64,000 bases of DNA, from NCBI RefSeq assembly GCF_030867145.1, contig NC_134454.1, positions 49,721,830-49,785,829 of the forward strand, given 5' to 3'. The notes under the pieces are model-generated. The model was given only the letters and a program-made list of their open reading frames with translations. It did not search any database and was not told where the DNA came from. A program made the translations under genes and the position numbers. Below, piece by piece: positions 12,801-22,997 of the stretch. This stretch comes from Opisthocomus hoazin (lineage: Eukaryota; Chordata; Aves; Opisthocomiformes; Opisthocomidae). Positions within the stretch are counted from its first letter, which is position 1. The number at the start of each line of letters is the position of its first letter.

Positions 12801-15800
12801 TTTCCTGTTTAGACACAGGGCAGGGAAAAGACTCTTTGCACTGTTCTCTCCTTTTGATTATTTTACTTTGTATGGAAAAAACTCCACACACACAATGTTA
12901 CAGAGCACTATCTTTTGGATACAGAGTGTATTCCAGATTTTTTATGTCCATATTGCTTTGCTTTCTTTCAAGGTGAAGAGATTGACAGCCTCCAAAAAAG
13001 TCATGTTTTTAACATGCAGAAGTTAAAGAATTCAGAGTTGAGACTCACTGAGGCCGAGCAAAAAATGAGAGAACTTGCACTTAATATCAAAATGAAAGAG
13101 GAACTTATTAAGGAATTAGTAAGAACAGGTAAGTGGCCACTGTAGGGAAAGTTGGAATGAAGAAGTTCAGAAACAAAAGGGACAAAAATTGTGAAGTCTT
13201 GCATGTCTTAGTTTTTATGTAATTATCTCATGCAAGAATATTATTAATACCTTAAAGATTCATAACTTTCATTAATTACTTGCTATGGTTGCACTGAAAG
13301 CTGTAAATTTTGATTATAGCCTACTCTGCTATGATACACAGATATGTTTGTTAAATACTTTTTGTGGTTTGCTGCTTATTGCTTTTATCCACCAATAGTG
13401 TAATTTTTCATGTATGCTCAGTGCTACTGATCACTTCGTGGACAGGTGTTCATCACATGGTGTCTGGGATAGGAGAGAAGATACATAACTGTGCTGGGAA
13501 TGTAAGCATTCCCAGCACTGCAATAGAGAAGCAGGAGTCAGAAGAGGATGAGGGAAAAGGTCAGTGTCCCTGTTAGCCTACACCCTTTACACATCTGTCC
13601 TGGTACATATGTGCCTTATGATGACATTAAGGATCTCTTTGCTCAGCCCCTTCCGTTGCAGTCTTCTCTTGTGCAGACCTTCTCTTGAGGTTGTCCTTTG
13701 GCACTGAGAAAGATTCTGTGCCCCCAAAAATAGTACTTTGAGAAAGATTGCCCAAACAGGGCAAGTCAGAGAGTAGAAACACAATCCAAAGTTGTTTATG
13801 GATTATTAAGCTGAAAGTTGAGTAATAAATAAGTGGCATATTCTTCTGAAAAAAAGCAAAATTTATGAAATAGAGGAGAGCCACTTTGGCAAAAACTACA
13901 GTAGGCAGAAGAATTTCACTTTATTTGGCGCTCAGATGGCACTTTATTTCGTGACATCAGGTGACTCGTTAAGAATACAGATTTAAGACTCCTTCCTTTA
14001 TGTCTATTTCAGAGTTAGAAAGGAATTGTATGTTTCTTTAGGGTTGGAAAATGTCTCAGAAATTATTAGTTTAGCCAGAATGAAGTAAATAATGATTCAG
14101 TTACAGAGTCAAGTATTACATTTCAACTGATTTATCCTGCTGGTTTTAAACTATTTGGATATGGTGTCTTTAAGGTAAAGATGCTCAGTCTGTAAGCAGG
14201 CAATATTCTCTGAAGGTAGCTAAACTGGAGCAAGAATCTGAGCAGGCGAAAATGGAACTGGCTGAAACACAAAAGCGGCTTCAGGAGCTGGAGAGTAAGG
14301 AGCTGAGAGACATTCCTGAGAAAGCCAAGTTACAAAAGGAGTTCCGGAAGAAGATGGATGCAGCTAAGTTGAAAGTTCAGGTATTTATGAGCTGACCATT
14401 AAGATTTGCAAATCTCTGTCTCACTATCACCTTTGAACCTTAGCAGTCTGCTGTAAAACTCTCACCAGTTTTATACACTGGAAGCTGCTTGGACTGAAGT
14501 AGCTAATGAGAAACTTAATACTGTTATACTCAGAATGCTATGTAACATATATATGGTTAGATACATACAGTATTTTCCTGGTAGATGTGAAACCAAGAAA
14601 GAAGCAGGTAATATGAGATGCTCATACACCATTGAATGTAGTACCATGAAAGAACTTACACCAGGAGACTATTACAAATTTATTACCTGCCATAAATAAA
14701 AATGGAGGTTTTATGAAAATACTGTCTACATTCAGGCTCTAAGCAAATCACTGTGATGGTTTGCAAGACCAAGCCCAGTCATATTTGTTTGGCATTGACC
14801 TTCTAATTCTAAGTTCTGCTATATGTAAGTTTAAATTCTGTGTAGGGCCAGTTTAGGTGCTCTGTGCCTCTTGGTCCTAGAATGGTGGGTCAGACAAACA
14901 CCATACAGAAAGAGGTAGCTGCCTTATTGACTTGAGCTCAGGACCAGTCTTCTGGCACCATTATGTCTCTGCACATTTTCCACAGCTGTGATTTCTCTAA
15001 GATTTTATTACTTCCATTGTATTGCCAGGCATGAACTGTATCTTGATTGAGATTAATTCTGCCTGTGCTGACTTTACCAGATAGCTCAGAAACCACAGAA
15101 ATAATGAGTGATTTTTGGGGCAGAAGTTAGTAAGTCTTGCTGACTCTAAGAATTCAGTGAAATAAAAAATGAAGTTGAGTCATATTTTAGGTTTAAGTTT
15201 CCCTGCTATTAAGCTGAAATTTGCCATGAACCTTCAGACCTTACAGAAGAAGCAGCAAGACACTAAGAATCTGGCTTCGTTATCTAACCAAAGTGAGAGA
15301 CAAGCAACAGAACTTGAGCATAATGTGGCTCAGATGAAGCATCAGCAGACCCAGCTACAGAAAAGACTATCTGAAGAGAGTGAAAAAAAGAAGCAAGTAG
15401 AAGCAGAGATTCAGCGGGACCAGCAACAAATTAAAGTAGGATTCTTCCTGTTTCTTTATGGCAAAGATGAGATGAGCCAGTTCTGCCTCTGCTTCCCCAA
15501 AGACAATAAACTGTACTGCCAGGCTTTCCATAGTTTTAAGTAATGACTTTCTTGACAAATGCAATGAAGAAACTGTCTATAAAAATTTTCACAGAAATCT
15601 TTGGTTTGCCTTTCTCTTTAGCTTTTTTCAATTTTACTTTATTATGTGATGTCTAGCTCTGAATTGCAAGTTCACATGTAAATGTAGGGTATTTCACATT
15701 ATATACTTGTGTGCATTGTGACATTAAATGCATTTTAAAACGAGATAGACTGAAGCAGGAAGAATGGGGCTTTTTGTTTGTTTATAGGAACTTCAACTAA

Positions 15801-18800
15801 AGATGGAGCAACAACAGAAGATCCTTAAACTTAAGGATAAAGAGATTGCTGCATTTAAAAAGAAGAAAAATAACTCGGGAACTTCACAGAAACTACAGGT
15901 AGCTAGTCTATTCTGAACCTGTGTGTGCCCTGAAAAAAAATTCTTTCTTCATCCCTAGTCATCTGTGTGAAGTGTTTGGAAGATGAGTATTCCATCATAG
16001 TTTTGTCTTCTTTTTACTATAGCAAAAATTGGGAGTGTAGTCTAGCAGCTCTTGTACTCTTTTTGAATGAAGGACAGGAGAGGCTGTAATGTCTTTTGTT
16101 TCTATGATTTGGCGAAGATGCTGATTCACAGACCTGAGAATTCAACAGGTTTGGTTGTCTGGTAGGTTTGAGGGTGATCCTGATGAGCTCCATTACAAAC
16201 ATTCCATGATTTGTTCGTTTTTTTGTTTTCTCCATACTAAATAAATAAATGTCAGAGGTGTATGGTTTTGGCTGTTCTTAACAGGGTTAGAAAAGTAGGT
16301 GTCCTGTGCAGCAGTGCCTCCTACATTGTTTCAGATGTGGACACTGGAATGTGACAGTTTCATGAGTTACCCAAAGTCTTGAAAGGTGAAAAGAAATTTT
16401 AAAAGTTAAATAAAGACAACTTTTGAGCCTTATCAGGAATATATCCACTGATACATCGTGGCTTCAGAATAAATTTAGAATGGACTGTGTTAGTAGGATC
16501 AGAGCTCTCATTTACTGTCTGTCTTTCAGTATTATAATTTCTTGTCTCTTAATGTTTTTCCACAAATAGCTGGTCTTGGGCCATTGTAATGCAATGAGAA
16601 TGGGCTAGCCGAATTCTTGTAGTACCTTCCAAACCTAGCTGCTATGATTATATAGAAGATGTTCTTAGAAAAAGAATACACTTCATTAGAGGCCAGTGAT
16701 ACCACTTTGTTTCTCCAAGATGTAGGAATGTAACATTGCTGAGCCTCTTTTAAGTCAGTCTATTATTCTGAGTCAAGATTCTGTTGCAGAATTAATGTTA
16801 ACATTAGAAATGTTGATTTCTTCTACAGTTCTATTAGTTATTCTAAAAAAGGAAAAACATAACCATAAAATTCTGACCCAAAAAGTTGTGGTTAATGCTC
16901 TCTGGATGTCTATTTAAACTTTAGAAATTGGAAGAGCAAAAGAAATGGCTTGATGAAGAAATGGAAAGAATTCTCCAACAGCACCAACAGTTAGCAGAAC
17001 TAGAAGAAGATTTAAAGAAAAGAGAAGCCATTGTAGCCAAAAAAGAAGCATTATTGCAAGAGAAGAGCCACCTGGAAATCAAGAAACTGAGATCTAGCCA
17101 GGTGATTCAAGACAAAATGCAAAACTTCCAACAGTTATAGTGCTGACTGAAAGACTGGGAAGGGGGAAGGCAGGCAGAGAGCAGAAGAGGGTCAAGCCAT
17201 GTGAGCTGTGTCTCTACCACTGCCCTGAAGTTATTGTGTGGCTTAGGCAAATCACCATTTACAATGTGAATAACACAGAATAATAATTTTTATTCGCTTT
17301 TTCTCCCTAAAATTGCAACAACAAAACAAAACAACTCTGACCTGTGGACTTCTGTTATTGCAAAGCATTAAATAATATAAAAATGACTCAGTCCCTTTGC
17401 AAACCAGAGAACATGACAGGGAAACATTTTGCAGTATTTATTTTTCAGTAGCAAAAGTGAATAGAAATTGAAGTATGATCGTCACTTATACTGACTAGCC
17501 CCTTTGATTTTTTCAATGTAGAAAACTGCATGTTGAGCGTTCTTGTTTTCTTTTGTCTTTGAGTAAATAGCAAATTTTATAGTAGCTGTCTACTTGAAAT
17601 AAATGGGGTCCCGCTGCAAGAAGCAGGCAAGTCTTTCACTGCAGAATGTGATGGTCTCATCTACATTTTTTTAATGGAAGGAGTATCTCAGTTTTATATC
17701 CATGGTTGCTGTGGTTTTTTTAGGCTTTAAACAAAGACAGTATGAAATTGTCTACACGCTTAAGTATGGTGGATCAGGAACTGTGTCATAAAGGTATGCA
17801 GCTTCAGGGCAGCACCGCTGAAGATCAGACAGACATTTTGGAAAAAATTCAGGTTCTGCAGATGGAAAGGGATCAGCTGCTCAGACGAAGAAATAGTGTG
17901 GATGAGAAACTGAAAGATGGTAAAGTGTTGTCAACTGAAGTAAGTAAGCACCTCTGAGATAAATATAGGTTTTAGGTAGTGTTGTATAATGAAGGATTCC
18001 AGTCAGAACCTAAAATGTCTCCAAATACTAGATAAGCTAGAACCAAGGAACTGAGGTGGGGTACTTTTGTTAAGAGAAATGTTAAAGTAGTAGTGCAACA
18101 GCACTACTTACGTACCAGTGAACAAAGTTTACGTTCAGAGGAACTTAATTCGGCTAGTACCATAACAAACTCCACTGGACTAAGGATCATATAATCAGAC
18201 ATAAGGGAACTAGAAGTTGATCAGTTTATCATAGGCAGATATTTTAATGTCAGCACATAGAACAAGGCAATGTGCTTGCATAGTAATGCCCCTTGATTTT
18301 TTTCATAGGGTTTTCTGAAAAAGCAGACTTCATCTGGAGGCCTCCATGTTTTCACAGTGAAAATAAGTCACATTACCTGGATGGTCCACACTTGAGTTAA
18401 TCAGTATGATTACCCTGAAGATATAATAAATTAATATAAAATGCACAGGTTATTTTTAGGTCTTTAGAAGCAGTATGTGGCTGAGGTGATAGCGTGCCAG
18501 AAAGAATCCTGCTTGCCTCACTCCTCAAAATCTTCTGACGTGCTTCAGGCCATGGATTTCTGCCACTTCCCTACACAAGTGATGGTCACCAAACTCCTTA
18601 CTGACCTGATTTATTCATTAATCCAACAGGAAACTAGCACAACTTAAAAAATAATAGCAGCAGTCAGACTGTGGGGAGGATGACGGAAGGATAAAAAGGG
18701 AAACATGACTTCTGTTTCTGTCATGGACTGATTGATTGACCTGTGTATCATGGGAAGGGTACTATGGCAGAAAAAGGACAAGTGTTCTAGATTTGTGCTT

Positions 18801-21800
18801 TAACTCTTATTTTTCCCATTCTATTCTCTGCACTACTACTAGTTTGTCTTGCCCTTAAGTTTAGTTTTAGTCTTGAGGATGAAGTTGAAGAATGTCTTAC
18901 GCATAGAAAGTTTAATTCTACACTTTTTTTTTTAAAGATCTCACTCGTGTTTCTTTGTAGGAAGAACATGTCCTTTTCCAGCTGGAAGAAGGAATTGAAG
19001 CCCTGGAGGCTGCTATTGATTACAAGAATGAAAGTATTCAGAATCGCCAGCACTTGCTTAAGTCATCTTCTCAGATTCTTTCACAGAGCGAGAATAATGT
19101 AATAGGAAAACTAGTTTCCCTGTCTGCTGCTGAGCTCAGAGCTATCCTCTTCAAATATTTCAACAAGGTTCGTTCTAACAAATAGTATTTTATCCTATTT
19201 TATCCTTATCCTATTTAGGTACTATTCTAGATAATGAAATTAAATTAAATAAATATCAAGAAATAAAAATAAATTTAACAAGCTTTTGGTGAAAACCTCT
19301 TCAGGTTACATACATCTGCTATTAATTCAGATATTTTTAATTTTTACATTAACCTAAATAGGATACTTGTGTGTTAGGTTTGTAAATCTTGTTTTGGAGT
19401 CATTAGCTTAAAAAGTGCTGCAAATCTGGAAATTTCCTTGCTCCTTTCCAGTGCTCTGTGTTGGTAACTTTTAGAGCAGCAACATATTTAAATAGTTGTG
19501 TCGCACTGAAATTCTTCCCAGCTGCAGGCTTCATGAAGCTCAGGCTAGTATTCCTATTTTTTTCCTAAATCCAGTATAAACTCTTTTTGCATACAACTGC
19601 CTGCAGTATGTACAGCCAAGTATTGAAGAATCATACTGATATCTGGAAACACAAAAATGAAATGCTTTAGGACATGGTGTATCTTTGTGACCTTGGGTGA
19701 ACCTTGGGTGATTTTGTGAACAAGTTGTCTGTGGGATGAAAGTTGGACGTTTTCCAGAATCAGGAAAATACTGTTGTTTCTGTTTAAATTCTGCACGGGG
19801 TATTAAAAAAATCCAGTAGTCCATGTGATCAAAATGTACAGAGCTCCTTTCTAGAGTGTGAACTTTTAGCAGTGGGCAAGTCTGTTTCCAATATAAGCTT
19901 ACGGCTTATAGAAACCATTGCTTTTGTATGCTTTAATCTATTCAGCAGAAGGGTAAAAGCCTTTATGAAAACGGTTTGATAAATCAAAAGAAGTGTGTTT
20001 CTTTCTTAGATTGTTGGCCTACGTGAGTCTGAACGTAAGTTACAACTGCAGATTGAAGAACAGGAAATGAAGGTCATAGACCAGGAAAACATAATACGTG
20101 AATTAAAGTCTGCACTTGAACACGTCAAGTTGCAGTGTGACAGGCAGCTGACCCTACAACACACAGAGCACGAGAAAAAACTACAGTTAATACTGCATCA
20201 TTTCAAAGGTACTTGCTTCTTGGGGGGGGATTGTAAAGCAAGTATTCTCTTCAGTCTCTGCTGAGTAATACTATATTCCTATTAAAAAAAAAAAAAGGTT
20301 CAGAGATGTATTTTGGCTGTCACTAATTCTGACGTTGTGTAGGATGCTGAGCATCAGACACATGGTGTCTGTATGAACGGAAAACTGAATATTTTTTTAA
20401 ACCACTATCAGAATTGTTGTATTTTCATACTGAATTTGCTGATACTGGAAAGTTTAAATATACTAGTCCTGCTGATCTTGATCTTCTAAATACTCCTATT
20501 AAAGCTGACAAGTGGGGTTGGCGTGGCGTTTTTGATCCTGTGTCATACTAGTGAAAATGTACACACTGCAAGCAAAGTGTCAGCAAGATATAAGACATAT
20601 TCTGTCTCGTTGGACATTTTGATTTTTAGCACAAAGATATTTGGTTCTCAAACTAGTTTTACTTGTCCTAGGACAAGATAGTGAAGGTATTGCAGAAACC
20701 TTGAAAGGGTATGAAATAAAAGTCCAGCAACTGGAAAAAGACTTATTCTTCTATAAGAAAACCAGCAGAGAGCTGAAGAAGAAATTGAAGGGCCTCTTTG
20801 GAGAGTCGTCCCATCAATTACTGGCATCCACTAAATGTAAGTGTATTATCTTAAAATATGTATGCAGTTGTCAGTAGACCATTGGAAAGGTGGTGAACAC
20901 ACAGAAATGTATCAGATAGACATAAAAATCATATTCTTACTGAACTAACTGTTCTCCAGGAATACATTACACCTCTCCACCAGTTTCAAAGAAGAGACAA
21001 CATTTGGTTTGTAGCTGTAGCAGTGGTATACCAGTGGTTTAAATTCTTGTACTGTTTTCTGTGGATTGTAACCTATTTTCAGCATCTACAACCTCAAACA
21101 GTTGTCGTTAAGAAAAAGGAATTTTGATGCCTGAAGGGGCTGAGTGACATTGTAACTAACAGCTTTGTCATATGCCATCTTTTGGATAGGTTGCTTCCAG
21201 CACTTGGTTTTATAAAAGTAAGTTAGTGGGAGATTGTCAGTGAAGAATTCCATACTTTCAGTTGCTAACTTACTTAAGTTACTTACTTACTAAGGCTAAA
21301 AGAGAGGATTTATACACTTTAAAAAAAAAAAAAAGCACTTTCTAATGCGATTCTGTGCTTTGACACAAAAAACACACAAACAAAAAAACCCGTACAAACC
21401 AACAAAAACCAAACCAACAACCAACTACTACTGTAAGTTTTTAATTGTTCCATGTCTTTCTTGCCAGAACCCAAACCTGCAACAGAGCTATTCAGGTGTA
21501 GGAGAAAAGAAGTTTCAATTTCTGTCACTGTTTTGGTTGTCTCTCACCTCTGGGTGCCACCACCAATACCTCCCACGCCCAATAGAGCCCTGCTGTCCCT
21601 GTGTTTCTTCCCAAGGCGCAGCAGGACAAGGACAGGTTCCTCCTCCCAGCGGGCGCTTCTGTTTCTTTCCACTCGGGCAGTGCCATGCTTTCCTAACACC
21701 TAGATGCTGATCACACACCTGCTGCTCCCAGAGTGAATAAAAGCTCAGCCCTTGCCCTCTGGGCAGGATAATGAGCCAGCACATTCATTACTACAAAGTA

Positions 21801-22997
21801 CACTGTCAAACTGTACGTGAATATTCTAGAGGTTTGATTGTAAATAAGCGTGGGAAAGACTGTTCTGTGTCTGGTATACAAAGAAGCACGTCATTCAGGA
21901 CATGTATCCATGTGGGGAAACACCCATCCCAGCCAAAGTGTAGCAAGGAGAAAGAAGGGAGAAGATCCCTGGGAATTTCCAACTTTTTCAAATATCTGTG
22001 TTCGTAAGTTTTGTAAGAAATACTCTGTATTGTTATTTTTCTTTTGAATACATTTTGAGGCATGCTGCAGTACAAGGTAATAAAAACACTTTATAATTTG
22101 TTGCTGAGTTTTAAAAATAATAAAAGCCCTGTATGTACCTTACAGTCAAATTTGCAGGATGTGTTTTGTGTTACTGCTGACTCTGAATGTTACTGCTAAC
22201 TCTGAATATATGAATAACTTTGTGTTTCACTGTCATGGTTCAGCTGTTTTAAAACTGTCTAACTGGGATACAATACACATTAGAAGAGTGAGGCTTCCAT
22301 TTACCCGCACCTTGTCAGAGGAAATTAACAGCTAATACCTCTGATGTTTTTGTAGATGACAAACTTTTTTAACAGAAAGGACAAAATGTGAGGTGCTGAT
22401 AATTTTTTACCACATTCACACTACAGGTTACTGATGCTGTGGAACTGCATTGACTAACTAATATTTTTTGATGGCGGGCTCTGAGAAGAGTTGTAACTTT
22501 TAGGTATTTATCTCCTGATAAATTTCATTTTAGATAACAGTGCTGGTGACAAGGCATCCAATCAAGATGAGGCAGAAGTTGCTTCTGAAGAATTCAAGTT
22601 GGCGCTTAACCCTGACACCACCAGTCAAACAGGGAAAGTAAAAGACACAGACAGAAGAAGTATTGTAAGAGCACGGCAGAATTCATACAAGCTTGAAGAA
22701 GATGTTCCAGAATTTGGGTGCAACAAAGAATGTTTGTCGAGCACTAGTGATGACAAAACAGGAGCAGCTGAAGCTGAGCCTTCAAAATCTCATGCTCAGC
22801 TACCTTCTGTCATCCAAAGAAAAGAGACTGTAACACAGTTTCAGGGAGTAACTCCAGTAAAACTGTCTCGCCGAGAGCTACGTCATATTCCTCCTTCTGA
22901 ATTGTCTTTGAGACGCTCAGGCCTTGGAGCTTCTGTCAGTTTTGTTGCTCCAGATTCCACTGAAATGGACAAAAAGCCCAGTGTCACTAAGATATAG
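693..22997 (+). CDS. KIF27: KIF27, kinesin-4 family motor, 3' sixteen coding exons (5' end outside window)
   Basis: Exons: 693-893, 2236-3200, 8479-8622, 10986-11192, 11746-11921, 12299-12432, 12973-13128, 14175-14380, 15238-15435, 15788-15898, 16925-17101, 17724-17939, 18961-19167, 20010-20208, 20672-20836, 22534-22997. All have AG acceptors and GT donors, phases join without a break, and together they encode about 1,308 residues. The first two exons carry the C-terminal half of a kinesin motor with switch I SSRSH (2346-2360) and switch II DLAGSE (2481-2498). The rest is charged, heptad-rich coiled-coil stalk and a basic tail. The sequence matches remembered vertebrate KIF27 exon by exon, better than its paralogue KIF7. 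KIF27 is a Costal-2-related kinesin linked in mammals with STK36 and motile-cilium assembly (established knowledge). About 120 N-terminal residues, including the P-loop, are missing because the window starts in an intron. Nothing suggests a pseudogene. Confidence 0.95.
2236..3200 (+). CDS. KIF27: KIF27 large motor, neck and first coiled-coil exon
   Basis: At 965 nt this is the longest exon here. It starts after TTAAG and completes the codon begun at 893. It contains [11 protein letters not shown] (switch I), VDLAGSERV (switch II), the alpha-4 segment [15 protein letters not shown], the C-terminal motor landmark [15 protein letters not shown], and then the start of the coiled-coil stalk ending LKRELKKCQ. 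Both ATP-sensing switch motifs are intact. Confidence 0.95.
3520..4088 (+). mobile_element. Solo LTR, avian ERVL type, internally shortened
   Basis: The sequence matches my memory of a common neoavian ERVL LTR. It has a GGCTGGAGTTAATTTTTTTC start region, a CATAGCAGCTCGT box, GATGACCCAAACCAACCAGAG in the middle, and an end reading GTGCTTAGCTGCC then CTGGGGTTAACCCACA. The block before the downstream half looks shorter than the family norm. The pentamer ACTGT occurs on both sides (3515-3519 and 4089-4093), a possible target duplication. No internal retroviral genes adjoin it, so it is a solo LTR in sense orientation in a KIF27 intron. Confidence 0.7.
5136..6530 (-). mobile_element. CR1 LINE fragment, antisense, 5'-truncated
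   Basis: On the minus strand this is a CR1 with reverse transcriptase from about 6527 to 5200. It contains the RT landmarks [11 protein letters not shown] and [10 protein letters not shown], and the 3' end at 5138-5185 shows the usual CR1 tail context (AATCATAGATTGGAAAAGAC on the + strand). The catalytic FADD box reads FAND, so the RT is inactive. The frame shifts once near 5575-5595. The upstream endonuclease part is absent. It is a dead insertion in a KIF27 intron. Confidence 0.93.
6950..7560. repeat. Probable old avian LTR-like repeat
   Basis: Segments such as CTTCACTCCATACTCCTCTT, TGGTGCAGGGACATAGGGGC, CTCCACCATGGAGCACCTCC and ATTATCACAGAGTTCACCAC resemble a widespread, GC-richer avian retroviral-type repeat rich in CTGCTCCAGCA-like units. 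Short open frames on both strands here have no recognisable domain and are read as repeat translation. The assignment is from memory and the boundaries are approximate. Confidence 0.5.
8479..8622 (+). CDS. KIF27: KIF27 stalk exon
   Basis: Encodes 48 residues of coiled coil ([20 protein letters not shown] within it). Two acceptors three bases apart are possible, TCTAG before 8479 and CAG before 8482. The upstream one keeps residue spacing equal to the mammalian protein, so it was chosen. NAGNAG-type alternative use would add or drop one Gln. Donor is AG|GTATTT. Confidence 0.85.
10986..11192 (+). CDS. KIF27: KIF27 stalk exon
   Basis: 69 codons beginning [14 protein letters not shown], after a pyrimidine tract and ATGAG, ending ETGK before GTAAGG. 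The first half is coiled coil; the second half is a Ser/Pro-rich linker with [10 protein letters not shown], conserved in KIF27 as RRPYTVPF. Confidence 0.9.
11746..11921 (+). CDS. KIF27: KIF27 linker exon
   Basis: Begins [10 protein letters not shown] after TTTTTGACAG and contains the conserved stretch [17 protein letters not shown] followed by an acidic run (SDEEEEN). The exon ends in phase 2 at the GTAATT donor. Reading past that donor meets TAA at once, which supports the splice. Confidence 0.87.
12299..12432 (+). CDS. KIF27: KIF27 variable linker exon
   Basis: Follows TTCCTTAG, completes the Lys codon of the previous exon and ends before GTAAAA in phase 1. It encodes a poorly conserved hydrophilic linker ([18 protein letters not shown] at the start). 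It was accepted because both junction phases fit and its position matches the mammalian linker. Confidence 0.8.
12973..13128 (+). CDS. KIF27: KIF27 coiled-coil exon
   Basis: Encodes the very conserved [18 protein letters not shown] and [16 protein letters not shown] segments. Acceptor is TTTCAAG and donor is G|GTAAGT; phase 1 at both ends. Confidence 0.93.
13491..13518. repeat. Perfect 12-bp inverted repeat with 4-nt loop
   Basis: The arms are GTGCTGGGAATG (13491-13502) and its exact reverse complement (13507-13518), separated by TAAG. It lies in a KIF27 intron. It is too short for a normal microRNA precursor and no U tract follows. Confidence 0.85.
14175..14380 (+). CDS. KIF27: KIF27 coiled-coil exon
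   Basis: Contains [16 protein letters not shown] and [17 protein letters not shown], nearly identical to mammalian KIF27 and similar in KIF7. Acceptor is CTTTAAG and donor is CAG|GTATTT. Confidence 0.94.
15238..15435 (+). CDS. KIF27: KIF27 coiled-coil exon
   Basis: Starts [18 protein letters not shown] after CCTTCAG and ends IQRDQQQIK before GTAGGA. The 66 codons are in phase 0 on both sides. Gln- and Lys-rich heptads are consistent with the dimerising stalk. Confidence 0.93.
15788..15898 (+). CDS. KIF27: KIF27 coiled-coil exon with KIF7-like KEIAAF motif
   Basis: 37 codons ([20 protein letters not shown] onward) after TTTATAG, ending before GTAGCT. The [15 protein letters not shown] stretch resembles a segment also present in KIF7, so it probably predates the paralogue split. 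The region is variable between species, but both phases fit. Confidence 0.87.
16925..17101 (+). CDS. KIF27: KIF27 coiled-coil exon
   Basis: Encodes [17 protein letters not shown] and [18 protein letters not shown], hallmark stalk sequence of KIF27. Acceptor is CTTTAG and donor is CAG|GTGATT. Confidence 0.95.
17724..17939 (+). CDS. KIF27: KIF27 coiled-coil exon
   Basis: 72 codons ([20 protein letters not shown] at the start, KDGKVLSTE at the end) between TTTTTTAG and GTAAGT. Phase 0 on both sides, aligning throughout with the vertebrate family. Confidence 0.94.
18961..19167 (+). CDS. KIF27: KIF27 C-terminal stalk exon
   Basis: Encodes [19 protein letters not shown] and [11 protein letters not shown], among the best conserved segments of the KIF7/KIF27 C-terminal half. 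Acceptor is TTTGTAG and donor is AAG|GTTCGT. Confidence 0.95.
20010..20208 (+). CDS. KIF27: KIF27 C-terminal stalk exon
   Basis: Encodes [19 protein letters not shown] and LQLILHHFK after TTTCTTAG. Ends in phase 1 before GTACTT, and the codon is completed by the exon at 20672. Confidence 0.93.
20672..20836 (+). CDS. KIF27: KIF27 C-terminal exon
   Basis: Begins [14 protein letters not shown] after TGTCCTAG and includes [20 protein letters not shown]. The open frame also runs upstream of the acceptor, but the pyrimidine tract plus AG and the split codon place the start at 20672. Donor is T|GTAAGT. Confidence 0.92.
21440..21790. other. GC-richer insert in the last KIF27 intron with AATAAA
   Basis: This stretch is clearly more GC-rich than the surrounding intron and contains AATAAA at 21736-21741. 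It has no recognisable coding domain. It may be a degraded LTR or an intronic polyadenylation region; I cannot decide which. Confidence 0.35.
22534..22997 (+). CDS. KIF27: KIF27 last coding exon
   Basis: Starts after TTTTAG, completes a Tyr codon, and ends at TAG 22995-22997. It encodes a disordered Ser/Thr-rich tail, then the conserved basic terminus [20 protein letters not shown] that matches mammalian KIF27. This end motif confirms both frame and stop. Confidence 0.94.
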
